DNA of 64,000 nt from positions 27,504,243 through 27,568,242 of the forward strand of contig OX419761.1 in assembly GCA_948567375.1 (NCBI GenBank), read 5' to 3'. Made by a program: the position numbers and the translations under genes. This document shows positions 1 through 12,425 of the stretch, in pieces (position 1 is the first letter of the stretch; every line of letters starts with the position of its first letter). A model generated the notes under the pieces. The model saw only the letters and a program-made list of their open reading frames with translations, did no database searches and had not been told where the DNA came from. This DNA comes from Lunularia cruciata. Its lineage: Eukaryota > Streptophyta > Marchantiopsida > Lunulariales > Lunulariaceae.

Positions 1-1321
1 GTGTTCATAATGCTTTCAAACATCAGATTTTGAAACTTGGAAATTTTTATATATCATAATTTAATTATTTCCATCATAAAATATTTGAAGATCAAATGAA
101 ATATTCATGTAAAGACTTTATATGCATGGATTTCCAAGTTTAGGTTTCTAGGAGTACCATCCTTTCAATTAAGAGTCTCATAGCAAAATATTTAAATAGA
201 GAGGAGAGGATGTATAGGTTGAATGCCTTTCTTTAATTTACATGAGTAGCATGGCATGCCAAATAGGGATGACAATACATTGTAAGGTATATTTTATGGT
301 GAATTTAGGTTATATTATAGATAGTATCCTGAGTATTAAGAAGATGAATAAAGGAGCTCACTTGTTATGATTCGTTTTTTGAAGTGATATAACAACTCCA
401 AAGAACTTTGTATTCCATGTCTATGTAGTAACCATGATTGATGATTTACTTGACAAAGATTTAATTAAACTCATACTTATTATGTTCCTGAATGGTAATA
501 ATAAGTTGTAATATCATAGCAATTTATGATAATAATTTAGTAGAGATAAAGTTTATACTCATTTTGATCCTCAATAAAAATTATAGCTTGTAACAGTTTT
601 TTACCATAAATATTCATAAATTTGTATCATATTAATTTCTAAATCAATATACAAGATACTACAAAGAATATGTATGAAGTTCTAAAAGGAATATTAAGAA
701 GATTCATAAGATTGACTAATAAAAATACTTAGGAACTGTCTTACGCTATAAAAAGTTGAGTAATTTGACATAGTCTTGATTAACTTGGCTTGAAAGTTAA
801 ATTTTTAACTTTTCAAAGAACAAAGTCTATATAAACCTCAAATATAAATAACAAGCTTTTTGTGCATTATAACATTTGTAGCTCATTCAATCCAATTATT
901 GGTTCTATCTCTTCTCTACTACAATCACTATTTATTCCATGAGATTGGTATTAAAGCAAAAATAAAATCAATATCTATTAAGTTCCAAAAAAATTATTAG
1001 AGGATTATGAATAATAGTTATTTTATAGCACAAATAAGATGAATGGAGCTTATGGTCTTCTTTAACGACCCCTCCAAATGTTGGGATTTTTAAACTTGTA
1101 TGATATTTATGTATCATTTTCATCGGTTGTTCATAGTGTTTGATTTGGTTCAAATTTTCCTAAATACTATCCTTATGTTCTAATTCTATTCTTTAGTGCC
1201 TCTGACTGTCACTTATGGTGTAAGGTTCACATGTACATGTGCAATTTTTGTTTTGACCTAGAAGTTGAATTCAATTACTTTGATGATCATACCACTACCA
1301 TTGAAAGATATAAGTGGTATG

Positions 1322-1376
1322 ATTATGATTTAGGTAATGACATAAAATGACTATGATTTAGGTAATGACATAAAAG
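1322..1376. repeat. 28-bp tandem duplication
   Basis: The words TATGATTTAGGTAATGACAT followed by AAAA occur twice, 28 bp apart. The two copies are almost identical, so this is a recent local slippage or duplication in AT-rich DNA. Confidence 0.8.
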
Positions 1377-2657
1377 TTTAGCATCTCATTCAAGTAATAG
1401 ATGATTAAATTCTTACCGCTTTGCCTCAAAGAGTGTATTTTAGTGAGAAAATTATTTTACTCTTGATGTGAATAACTAGCAACAGTATATGCTACCAGAA
1501 TTTTGATAAAAATATTTTTAGGTAAGCATACTATCATGTGATGGTTATAAACAATTAACTTGGAGCTCACACATAAATTACATCATTTTAAGGAAAATTT
1601 AATTTTGTAATATAAGTTAGAAAAAAACTTGGATATTTCCAAATGCATTCTTCCCTTTGGTTATAATTAGGTAATAAGGAACATCCAGATTCTGCAATTG
1701 TATCTAACATCAATATGGTCAAACTATTGAAGAATAAATATAAGAATACAAACAAACTTACAATGATATTTTTCTTTCAATTTGCAGTTGAGGATAACAA
1801 GTATACTTATCAAGAATAGATTGTTACAAAAATTTTTTTAAAAATCCATATTCTACATATCATACTCTTTGTTTGGTTCAATTGTGAGAAAAGTTAGATA
1901 TTTCCATCTTCTCATCTAAGAGTAGACAAGCTACTTATGTTTTCTTATATTTTGATCCTAATATTTTATCCTGACCAAAGTACTGTCCATTCTCAATGAG
2001 CATGCATTGAATAAGTGCCAATTTGTATTATTGTATAGCTAATAAATTTAACCAAAATGAATCTAACATGAAAATAATAATTTCTTCTTTAGTAGAAAAA
2101 TTAATGTATCCTAATAACATCTCAGCTCAAAATATTGTATAAATGAAAAGAATGATACTTATAAACGATGGATGATTAAAATTAAAAAGTTTTAATTAAC
2201 CTTAAATTTACTATAAAATTTGGTATAATTTTAAAAGAGCATACTACCGATACATATACTTTTTAATTAAAACGTACACACATCCCAACCGTAATTTTAA
2301 ATAATTGCCTCTATTTGATAGAATAGCATCTATGGAGTTTTGCTGCAAACCCTAGTGCTGAACCTAAGAAGTGGAATTGGAGTATTAAAGGATCTCATTT
2401 CAGTATGTTATGACCATGTAACAACTTTACAGGGTGTTAAGGGAGTTGCACTAAAGCACTTTTAATCCATTTATGTTTGTCAGTTATTGCATTCAGCTTT
2501 CATAGAAATTTGGACCGTTCAATGAAACTGCAGATTGTCAACTTTTATGGGGCGTCAATATTTACTTATGGGTCGTCTCCTATTCCCGTGGCGAGCTGTA
2601 ACGTAGCTTTGTAATAGTAGTACATGGCATCATCTAGGAGAAATATAATAACATGGT

Positions 2658-2700
2658 AAAATAAATAAATAAATAAATAAATAAATATATATATATATAT
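2658..2700. repeat. Compound microsatellite (AAAT)n(AT)n
   Basis: About seven AAAT units run directly into about eight AT units. It is an ordinary compound microsatellite and probably length-variable between individuals. Confidence 0.95.
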
Positions 2701-3637
2701 TTCTCCTATATATAAAAAATAATATGCAGTGTAGATTATATATTCCTGTCATTGTGCTTATGCGCCTTTCTTAATCTGTCATGCACAAGGCTTCCAAGAA
2801 ACTTTATCTTTATCATATAGATATATTTTGTTAAAACATTCCTGTAAATGTTCGTGAAACATATGACTTCTAGTTCTCAAGTACTTGCAATTGGGATCCG
2901 GACAATCAACTGAAGTATATTGTCATGATGCATGCTGTTTCTACTCTTCCCCAATGGCTACAATGAGAGAACACGTACTATGTCTACATCTGATTTGAAG
3001 TTGTATGCATCGCAATTGCATAAAACCATAGCATCAGTTATTAACAAATTGCTGCAGTGCCTACAAACAAGTTTCACAATTTGACTTTGTGTCCAGTTTT
3101 GCATTCCTAGAAGCTGCGCGTACTGTACATGCATTCATTCTGTATGGGATAGATCGAGTTCGCGAATCCTCGCCCCACTCGTGTACTGTAAATTTAAAGT
3201 TCTCTTTGTTGTTCTACCCTTCCGAAAGCGATCGAGAGCATCGACGCATTTTGATTGCAGAACCAGACTCGAGGTCGTCAACAGGTTCTTGAGGTAAACG
3301 GTTCTAGTTGTCAAGTACTTGGAATTCCATCAATTGAAATTGAAAAGTTTTGCTGCTACGATTCTTCACCACTGGAGATTGAATTTGGATTGAATGCCAG
3401 TAAAGAACCGTGCATAATTTGAACATGCACTGGTTGATTTCAGGTGAATGTGCGTTGGAAGAGGTCTTGGGATGTGTGATTGTTCCTTTCAATCTTTATT
3501 AGACTCCAAGCATGCAAATGGTCAGAAGCGGCCTCATACATCGGGTTTAAGACTGATCGAACTTACTGCATACGTTCCAAGGATTTCTGTTAGATCCAGG
3601 TACAACGATTTCCAGATCTACTGAAACAGTACTGACC

Positions 3638-3685
3638 TTTCTGCATATGTCAGCTGAAGGGTTCTTCAGCTGACAGATGCAGAAA
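3638..3685. repeat. Near-perfect 22-bp inverted repeat with 4-nt loop
   Basis: The left arm (3638-3659) and right arm (3664-3685) are reverse complements over 22 bp with one mismatch, separated by the loop GGTT. The arms contain TGTCAGCTGAAG and its complement. Either strand could fold into a strong hairpin. No flanking transposon ends or target duplication are visible. It could be a small hairpin-RNA locus, a palindromic duplication or a very short MITE relic; the sequence does not decide. Confidence 0.85.
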
Positions 3686-4731
3686 GCGGTAGTTACTGTA
3701 CCCTACGTATGTTGTGTATACACAACCTCCTGGCTCGAGAAGATTCGCAAGGTATTTACAGACCTGTTGTGTCTTTTCCATTGATGCACACAAGAAACCC
3801 TTTTCTTCATTCTTTCGCAATCCATTTATCATCTGCATAAAAGCCACGCTTGAGAAGGAACGATCAATCACGACATTCTGCTGCAAAATTCGTAAGAGGT
3901 GGGGTAAAGGATCCTTAGTGTGGATTGAAACCTCTGTTTCCTGCTTTTGCTCTCTAGATCTGCATTTTAGGTGGACATCGTTCTTGGCAATGAACAAACT
4001 TTTAGACATTCTACGCTACCATAATAAATTAAACCTGTCTTTGTAGCAGAGCTACATTCCAGAGATCTTTGAAGTTTGGAGCTATTCTTATTCCTAATTT
4101 TGTACAAGTTGTTTTGTTGTTGGTGGTGCTAGCGCTGGTTCTGCATAAAATCAGATATGCATGGACTTTCTCTTAGTCATGCTGATGCTATCGATATCAG
4201 CAACTTAGCATTTGAGATGGATATTACCCAGTCTCTAGCATACTGGTTCTAATACTCCAGCATCAGAACAAGTTCGAGGCCTCACAGACTCCTTAATAGT
4301 ACGTGTCACGTGAACTCTCTGAACTCTACACAGACACGTCCTGTTAAAAGACGCGGAAGGATCTGATCTTATCGAGCTAGTTTCTTACGGACTATATCCT
4401 TGTACATGTAGATGAAACTATATCTACGATCCTGCGTTCAACATCTAGACACCAGGTAACTCCACGTGAACGACCAGTATACTGGCTTAGACTGAAACTC
4501 TAAATTTATCAATGCCTAATTATCTCTGCACATCGACTTGAACGTCATGGGTCGCATGATGTATTGACTTCTCTAAAGGTCTCATACTCTTTCCGGACGA
4601 ACTTTGTGGCATAGGACCTACAAGTGATGATCTTTGAAGTATCTGAATTGGTGTGTTGCAGATGCTCTTTTGGACTGTTCCAAATATAGAGACTACTCTC
4701 TGAATCGCTAATTCAGTAGTTGCAATGAGCG

Positions 4732-4751
4732 ATATATATATATATATATAG
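4732..4751. repeat. (AT)n microsatellite
   Basis: About ten AT dinucleotides in a row inside more balanced sequence. Confidence 0.9.
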
Positions 4752-4974
4752 GCGCAATGAATCGGAAGCCACTGCATTGCGAACTGAGAGGCTGCATGTT
4801 CGTTGACCTGATTGAAGGACGACCTTAGCATAGAACTTGGATGGATTCGGATCGGATCGTACTAACGTTCATAACCAAAAACAAGAAATCACGCGCTTTC
4901 ACCGGCCTGAGTGCGGGCCTATACAGCTACTGTGTAGGAAGATTACTTTGTTGAAAAGGTAGTTCTGTGCCTGT

Positions 4975-5340
4975 CCAAAGCAAAATAATGAAATCGCGAA
5001 CCCAATACAATGAGCCTGCACACATGCAGAGACACGGGGCTTCAGCACTTGCTGGGTTGAACGGCCCATCCCGAGTATTTCCTTTCTCTCGGCTTGTATC
5101 TGTGAATGTACTTTAGCTTCGTGAGCCTGAGTACAATTAAGGGAGTGATCCTTCAGCAGTACTCAGGTCCTATATTCATCAGTCTTTTAGGATTGATTCT
5201 TCACACTTCACATCAGTCTCTTAGGACTGATTATTTACAAAGTCACGTCAGTCTCTTAGGACTGATTATTGACAAGGTCACAAGTCGCACTTTGTTCATT
5301 CCTCGGTCATTTTAGACAGAAGTTTGACTGAAATAATATA
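4975..5340 (-). repeat. Probable 3' LTR of the copia relic, with a triple hairpin repeat
   Basis: This block matches the block at 7085-7410 in several short conserved stretches and flanks the pol end of the copia relic, so it is probably the 3' LTR. At 5179-5282 it carries three tandem copies of a 34-35 bp unit; two contain the exact dyad TCAGTCTCTTAGGACTGA (6-bp arms), and the first is a diverged version. The right-hand block has only one recognisable copy, so the tandem expansion is specific to this side. Boundaries are estimated from similarity. Confidence 0.55.
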
Positions 5341-5400
5341 TTGCTCGATACTCCTCCTTTGTAAACTCTCTGACAGAGTCCTAATTCATAGCCCGATAAC

Positions 5401-5478
5401 ATCTTTGCGCTTGGGGCAATGACGCAGTTAGTGAGGTGAAACCGAGACGCGTCAATTGCTGGTTCAAAACTATTTCCA
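5401..5478 (+). pseudogene. 3'-truncated U4 spliceosomal snRNA copy
   Basis: The sequence starts ATCTTTGCGCTTGGGGCAAT and continues through GACGCAG, the k-turn halves TGAGGT and ACCGAG, then CGCGTCAATTGCTGG and AAAACTATTTCC. This matches the 5' half of plant U4 snRNA: stem II, the 5' stem-loop that binds the 15.5K protein, and stem I, which pair with U6. Similarity stops at about nucleotide 78. The central domain, the Sm site and the 3' stem-loop are not found downstream. The plant snRNA upstream element (TCCCACATCG type) and a TATA box at the usual spacing are also absent. It is therefore best read as a processed, truncated pseudogene rather than a working gene. It abuts the pol end of the copia relic on the opposite strand. 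Confidence 0.85.
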
Positions 5479-7084
5479 TATACTTTTCCTGCGATAAAGC
5501 TTTAATGAGAATATATCTGATATCATATCTTTAGCACTGTAGCATTCAAAGGATATTATTCCACAATCTCCTTTCACTCTCATAAAGTAGAACTGAATCT
5601 CTTGAGTGATGAATTGGACTTTCCATCGAAGAAAGACATGCTCGATTGTCCACCTTCATTAGAGTTAGTTTGCATCCTAAAATCCTCTCACTTCAAAAAT
5701 TAAATTGTGGATAGATGTAACCTCCTTGGTGGCTTAAGTGAGAACTTTAAATTCAGCCTAACATGCAGAGAGTACAATGACTGATTTTTTTTTTTCTCAC
5801 CCAACTTATGGCTACTCCCCATCATATAAAATACATAGCTCAAAGTAGATTTCCTTTGAACGAAATCTCCACCAAAGTCAGCATCAGAATATCCCACCAT
5901 ATAGGCCTCCTTTCTTGAATCCACCCATGATTTTGTCATATGGTATAGTGCTCAATTGAAAATAGCGCTTAGTCCTTGTTTTTCAAGTTTATCAATGGAA
6001 ATTATATTTTTCTTGAGTTAGGCACATATAGTACATTTACTAATTTAGTCTAAGTACTCTTGCTCTTCTCCATATAATAATTGTATAAATACTTCATCAA
6101 CTCCAAATGATTATATTGTATTATTACCTGCATCCGAGATATTAATGAGTGTTATTTTTTATTATTCACCAACCAAGGTTTAATTCTACTCCATCAAGAT
6201 TTGATGGCTTGCAGAATCAAACATTTAATCGTATAGTGTCATAGTGTCATAAACTCAAACCATAATCAATTTCCTTTGCTCATTTGATTTTCTTGTAATA
6301 CTTGCAGTTTGATTGGAGATCTTCTAGTTGTTCCATGTTTCTGTAACGTTTTTCATTTCATTCTCATAATTTCTCCAATTTATTTTCATTGGCAATTTGT
6401 CATGTCTCTTCTCTTCGTAATTTCTTATTTGAAAAATCTATTTTTATCTTCTGAGTTATCAGTTTTGAGAATTCTTCGGTAGAGAAAAAGAAGGAAACTT
6501 CATCTGATTTTTCTTTGAGTCTCTATCTTAATTTTCACCTCCTCATATTGAGGCTTTGAGCACATATACTCCATTTTAGCTTCCAGAACGAGTGTCTGAT
6601 ATAAAAAAAATATAACTATAATCTCCAAGAAGATTATGCATGAGTTAATTGCTTACTCTCATCAACCTGAACTCAAGCAGAGATCAACATACCATCATTT
6701 TCAATCTTTGAAAATAATTCTTCATGCTCTGTCCTTCCTTTTGTCCAATATTGTGGCATTCTTATTCCAATTTCATTTGAAAATGAGCTTTAATGGTAAC
6801 CTATAGATTTTATATCTTTGCTCCATTACATAACTCAAATTCAAAAATAAGGAAATACTAGTAGTTGATTCAAGAATTGCTTTATTATCTTTGTCCTCAA
6901 ACTCTTTCATTTCCTCCTCCTTCTCAGGTCTTCCATTGTTTTCTCACCTGTCATGTGAACAGAAGATCCTCTTTCTAAAAGTAAATGCTCATAGTAGTTT
7001 TCCACATTAAATAATTAATAGCATCAAGCTTCTCAATGGCGGAAAATCTGTGTAACCCATGATCTGTTGAACGAGTAACATTAT

Positions 7085-7410
7085 CCCTTATAGAGCAAAA
7101 TAATTAACTCAAAGCCAATATAAAGAGCCTAAATAGAGAGCCGCTGGCCTTCAACACTCTTGGGCATTTCTTTTAATAAGCTTTTATATGGAAACTACAT
7201 CTTAGTTCTGTGAGCCTGAGTAATGGCTCATCTATATATATAAAGTACCAGAGTATTCCTTCATCGGTAATCTGGTCCTATATTCATCAACATCTTAGGA
7301 CTGATAATTAGATCACGAGTTACGCCTGATTACTATTTACAAAGTCACCGGGTCACAAGTCATAATGTGTTCATTCCGTAGTCCGGAGTCCACCGGTATA
7401 ATTTCTTCCT
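7085..7410 (-). repeat. Probable 5' LTR of the copia relic
   Basis: It shares GTGAGCCTGAGTA, GGTCCTATATTCATCA, TTAGGACTGAT and the GGTCACAAGTC region with the block at 4975-5340, in the same order. On the minus strand it lies just upstream of the gag-like sequence. Divergence between the two blocks is high, so the insertion is old. Confidence 0.5.
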
Positions 7411-7768
7411 CAAAACACTTAACTTCTTGCAAATTGACACCCTCATTTCATGGTATTATCATGTCTATATTGTCTTTATTTCTATCTTATCTTCTTATCT
7501 TAGGGAGGGTCTAGTCAACATAAATCTTGTTAGATTTGTTCAGATTGCATGACAATCAATTTCAGATTTGTTCAAACTGCTGCTTTCTTTGCCAAGTAAA
7601 GAACACTCCATTGATTTTCAATATATTGAACTAATGAGATGGAAGGCAACATTTACTACTACTTTACCTACTCAAGGGTATTATGGTGTGAACCTATGCT
7701 CTATATGTGTGTGTAGCTTCTCTCTTGAGAACTGGCTACATAATCGCGTCTGTATATATCTCGGGAAC

Positions 7769-7861
7769 AGCCACACATGCTGTGCTCCTGAGAAATTACT
7801 AGATTATCTCGTCTATATCTCGCTAATATAGCTGTTTCTTGGGAGCAGAGCATGTGTAGCT
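7769..7861. repeat. Imperfect 27-bp inverted repeat
   Basis: The left arm 7769-7795 (starting AGCCACACATGCT) and right arm 7835-7861 (ending AGCATGTGTAGCT) are reverse complements with four mismatches around a 39-nt loop. A diverged direct repeat of part of this block lies immediately upstream at about 7712-7763 (CTTGAGAA...ATATATCTCG). The structure may be a decayed MITE or a fold-back repeat. Confidence 0.7.
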
Positions 7862-9409
7862 ATTACTCACTGGCATCCGTATCCCGTTACAACATAATAC
7901 CTCTCAGTGAGTAGACTAGCAATAAATGCTATCTTCCACCTCAAGCCATCGTATATTGAGAATCTGCTGAGTCGTTTCTACTTGGCAAATTAGTTTGCAA
8001 AGAAAGTAACAACTGTTGCCATGTAAATTGGAACACGTCCAGCAAGATTCACGTGGAACGAAACCTTCCTGCAAGACGATATAAGTATTGGTGAAATTGT
8101 TAGCTTCTACAATGTCACGTTCAGATGGGTGTGAGATTCCACAAGACAGTGTCTTTTCAGAATGATATCCCAAGCATCGGAGAGAAAATGAGTAATCTTC
8201 CGGTAATAAGGGGGTTGAACTGGTTCCCTAGACGGCATGAAAGATGGAGATGAGTTGAGCATATATAGTCTGAGTTTGTACGTAGAAAGCAACCATGCTA
8301 CACCCTTCTGCGGATTTAGATTGGTTTGGACAAAGGAAGCAGCTGCACCAGCAGCTTGTAGAAATCTCCCTGAGCTGTGCTATTTCAAAATCTGTTCCAA
8401 GTAGAAGGATCAACATGCAAGCTATCGTGAGGACGCGAGTGGAAAATCCATATGAGAAACTGCTCTGGTGCGGCTGGGCTAGAACTAGCGAGTGACCAAG
8501 GTCCTGGACTAGTATTTGCTTGCCAGCCTCTTGAAATTGGAGCCCTCGTTAATAGCTGGCCCCAGTGAGTACGTTTGACAACTAGACCAAATTGAATTTG
8601 TTTCTCTAAAGGCCTAGCTTGATATACATTCACAGTACCTTCTGAGAATTGGCGAAGTAGACACTTGGCGATGGAGAAAGTAGACACTTAACTGTGCATG
8701 CCCGTTTTAAGCGAAGGCAAACAAAGCAAGACTAGTGCTTGGAGCAGTCATCATAATCTAATGCAGAACCTTCTGACGGTTCCAGAAATCCGCTCTCTGA
8801 TGTAAGGGTCCTTTGGTGGTGAGTGGCCAGGATTCGACATCACAATAGACTTGGCCAACATTGAAGAATCGGTAGACGAATTGCTGCAATTGTGAGTGTG
8901 AGGAGCATTCCTCCGGCCGTTACATTGCAGCATCCTGCCTCGTACATTGCTTAATTAAACTCCGCAATGGGGGGGACTGCAAGTTCATCGCAGCTCCTTT
9001 GACGAATGGAAAGATAAGTATTAACTCTTTGGGGGCAGTATTCCCTTTAATGTATATACAGATCTTTGTAGTTGAGATAGAATGTCCGCACATAGAGGGA
9101 ACTCTAGAAGCAAGGTCTTCAGATAGTCTCAGGTCCCTAATCGCTCGCTGGCCAAACATGTACAGTACCTCATGATCACGAGGAAGTAATGACTGGCCAC
9201 GGAGCTGTTTGAAGTTAGCGGCGCATTGAAGGTTTTGTCAATTGCACTACAGGGCAAACGATGAATGGTATACGTCTTCCTTTTTACTAAATGCAACAAT
9301 GGGTGACGTATTCGACCGTGACGGTGCTCTCGCTACTCGTCCGTTTGAGGAGAAGAGATAAGCTGTTCACATTTATACCACAGGGAGCTCGCATAAATCA
9401 GAACATGCC

Positions 9410-9429
9410 GGTACATGTGCACATGTACC
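9410..9429. repeat. Perfect 20-bp palindrome
   Basis: The sequence GGTACATGTGCACATGTACC is a perfect palindrome without loop. It could be a protein-binding dyad or simply chance. No gene start lies beside it. Confidence 0.9.
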
Positions 9430-12112
9430 AAAGGAGGTCCTGCTTCGTGGGTCTGAACATGTCAGTGAAAACTTCACAGCCAATCGTGGGTAATAGAAAT
9501 ACTTCATGAAGATGTTCATCATTTGTAGCATTGAATTTTCCTGTTTACCGATCACGCAAGGCATCACGGGCCCACTCTGTCGTGAGAAGTGAACTTAAAG
9601 GGTATGGAATATAGAGGTGATGACCGTAAATCAAAAGCGCCGAGATATATAGTTAATGTAAGTTCGAAGCAGAATTCTCGAGAAATACGCAAGCTATTTG
9701 AACCAGCTACCACATTTGAATTTGACTGATTCAACTCATATGTTTAGGATACATCCAAGGTTGTACCTCCGATTGACCGTTTCAACTCTCTACATGTCAG
9801 GCGCAGCTTTAGAACAATGCATGATCTCATCCACGGAGGATCGTGAGCCTATATAATTGTCTTTCTTTATCATGCCTTCGAAGTGTTTTCTCTTTCGCAA
9901 TCAGCTCAAACGCGATGATCACGGGCAGACAGAAAGACGAGTGAGTGAACTTCCAGGTACGTGCAGCAATTTTAGTTGTTTCGAAGCTTTGCTAATGTCT
10001 TACTGACACTGCCGTGCTTGACTACAGTGCGGTGCTCTTCTTAGTTACTGTAGCTTTTGCACGAGAAACGATCTACTAATGGTTGGTGAACCAAGATCGA
10101 ACAGGGCTGTAATCAGTTTCTGCTTTCCGTTTTAGTCGTTCCCCGACTTTATCTCCGATGCTGTTCGTGGTCGTTGTTAGATCATGGAGAATCAGCCAGG
10201 ATTGTAGCAATGGTGCTTCCAAATCCCTTGGGAAGCACGTGGGACCTGTGTGCTGTAAAGATGATAATAAACCCAGAAGGTCTCAACCGGATGTGCATGC
10301 ATCTTCTACAGCAGTTGGCCGCCAGTGATTCAAAATGGTGACCTGTTGAAGCCCGGCGACAAGGACTCTACGTAGTAAAGGTCTGCTGTTAGGGATTTAA
10401 GTAGCCCAATCTCTATAGAACACCTCAGAATCACTGTGCACCGTTGGGACATATCGAGCTTTTGGATATGCATAATTGGCATAATGTGAAGTAGCACAGA
10501 AAGATGCATCAAGACTCTGAGGCTTAGACCGCTTCCCTCTGATTCTGTATCATACTGATCAGAGTGATGAGTTATTGTGGATCGCAGCGTGCAGGACATG
10601 CGCACACCAACTTCTCTTGTGTCTTCTCATTTGATAGCTTTTCCAATCTCAAGTTGATCGCGGCCAGCTCCCAGAACGCCCCGAAAGGAGAAATCTGAGT
10701 TTCTCACAGTTTTTCACCATGATCTCATGGCCAGAATCTCTTGAGTCTCAAGAGTCTCTCGAAGGTTTTTTGGTTGTGAGGTCTTGCTGAAAACTGTGTG
10801 AAACCTAGATATGTACAGGTTTAATCCAGTACTTGATTCTGGAATCAAACATTAAGTTTGGTTTTCTTGATATTGGAAGTGTTCAACTCGGTACACATTT
10901 AGGAAGGAGATTGAAGGGTATGTATCGTTTCATCTTCCTCTTCACTAGTACGAAATTTTTTATTCAGAATGCTATGTATCGAGGAAAATATTCCAGAATG
11001 ACGGTGTATATGCAGGGAACTGACAAGTTATACACTGTAATTGTATATCCCTTATATTGTGAACATGAAATGCCACTGTTCTAGTTGTGTTTTCCGTAGT
11101 ATTCAATCAGGTATTTGGTTAATTGGGTTTCCATACCTTTATTCAGATCCGGTTGTATACCGCAACTGTGCAACAGTAGAATGCCTTTTCTATCTGAGAT
11201 CGACGCCCAATGTATCGTCGAATGTATCGTCGACGCATGTTGGCATATCACTGTCCATCGTTCGTGACAGGCTCTATTAAATGGCATAGCCGCGAATCCC
11301 TGGCAAAGTTTGTAGCCTTCTGAAGTCATTTGATACACAATGTCTCTTGAGCTCAAAGCTACTCCCAATCCTGAGCTCATTCCACAGCGATGTCTACGAC
11401 ATACTTCAGTATTACTCTCAGTCGGTACTGCGGTTAGTTTGTTGCTGGATTTTAAAAAGTGGAATATGTTACTTCGATTCAAAGTCATGAGGTTTCAAGG
11501 TAGCTGATCATACGATGATATTTTAATCTCAGGGATCTTTGAATCAGAACCATCTTGAATCATTGGTGTTGGATCTTCAGTCCAGGATGTGACCAAGTGA
11601 AAATAAATCAATTGCGTTGGGTAGGACTGATGTTGCTCATTTGGAATTTAGAATTGAGTCCGCTCTTAATTGACGTGTTGAAATAAGGAAATGTTCCTAT
11701 CATCAATGTGATGTGAAGAGCAATTATACAAAATCTTAGCTGCACTTATACATGTAGTATATGTTTCATTTTGTTTATATTGGACTTGGAAAATGCGATG
11801 GTCTCTATGAATTTGTCTATCATCCGATGGTACTTTTTTTTATACTTTTCTGAAATCCATTTAAAATCTTGAGTAGTTACATATCTGCTCCGCTTGGTAA
11901 CATTAATTCCTATAGGTACGTTCATGTATATATCCTTGTTAGAACTCCATTTAAGAAAGCCATGTTTATCTGTAATGTCATGTAATCTGGTATACATATA
12001 ATTTTTTGGGAACTATAATGGTCAGAATCTTAAGCGGATTATGCTCAAACTACTAGAAAGAACATGGACGTGTGATCTAGTCAATGAATCTAAGTAAAGC
12101 CCCTCCCTATGA

Positions 12113-12425
12113 AGAAAGAAAGAACATGTACATGTAATCAATCCATAACTTTTGCGTGGAGCCCTTGGCAACAAGTGCTACTCTATCTAGCAAAGATCCA
12201 TTTGAGTTGAGCTAAAGCTTGAAGATGCATTTGCAAGTGAGTAACCTCTGGTTTGTAGCTTTAAACTTAAACTAGAAAGAAAGAATATGTAGGTGTAATA
12301 CAGTCCATGAATTTTGTGTGAAAGCCTTGGAATAAGTGGTACTCTATATCTAGCATGGATTTGTAAGAGTTCTGCTAAAGCTTGAAAATCCATTTGTAAG
12401 TGATTAACCTTTTGGTTACCATGTA
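12113..12425. repeat. Diverged tandem duplication, about 161-bp period
   Basis: A block starting AGAAAGAAAGAA and running through CCTTGG..AAGTG.TACTCTAT and CTAAAGCTTGAA occurs at 12113 and again at 12274, differing at roughly a fifth of positions. A partial third copy of its start appears near 12052. No open frame is conserved across the copies. Confidence 0.75.

Larger units (their letters stand above)
1..4970. other. AT-rich region without a recognisable gene
   Basis: No reading frame here has a recognisable domain, and the open stretches are short and mostly overlap on both strands. The first 3 kb are very AT-rich; from about 3.0 to 4.9 kb the base composition is more balanced, as it is again at 7.8-11.5 kb, which may mean a different origin. 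A 28-bp tandem duplication lies at 1322-1376. Simple repeats and one strong hairpin are listed separately. I see no convincing tRNA, rRNA or host exon. Old unrecognisable transposon DNA is the likeliest content, but that is inference. Confidence 0.5.
4975..7410 (-). mobile_element. Ty1/copia LTR retrotransposon, degraded and internally deleted
   Basis: On the minus strand, 5939-5700 reads as the Ty1/copia RNase H signature (GYSDADFGGD...QRKST...YVFYM), and weaker similarity to the end of that domain continues to about 5483. Near 7065-6880 the minus strand resembles the start of a copia gag (KLDAINYLMWKTTMSIY). Most of the polyprotein between these parts is missing. Related blocks at about 4975-5340 and 7085-7410 share GTGAGCCTGAGTA and GGTCCTATATTCATCA and probably are its LTRs, now strongly diverged. 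The element is old and broken many times over. A U4 snRNA fragment lies between the pol end and the left LTR. Boundaries are approximate. Confidence 0.7.
7411..12112. other. Region without a recognisable gene
   Basis: Open frames up to about 135 codons occur on both strands and overlap each other, but none has a domain I recognise. Base composition is more balanced at about 7.8-11.5 kb than in the flanking DNA. Inverted repeats at 7769-7861 and 9410-9429 are listed separately. This could be old mobile DNA, or spacer near a host gene outside the window; I cannot decide. Confidence 0.4.

Noticed and set aside
3650-4046. Overlapping open frames of 110-119 codons on both strands near the hairpin
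   Set aside because: They overlap on opposite strands, start inside the inverted repeat and show no domain or protein-like composition. Chance frames are likelier than a gene.
5401-5478. Reading the U4 copy as a functional snRNA gene
   Set aside because: The 3' half, the Sm site, and the plant upstream element and TATA box are missing.
8385-8687. A 100-codon minus-strand frame in the more balanced region
   Set aside because: No recognisable domain, no supporting neighbour, and several other frames overlap it on both strands.
11081-11488. A 135-codon minus-strand frame
   Set aside because: Overlapping plus-strand frames and lack of any recognisable motif leave no support for coding.
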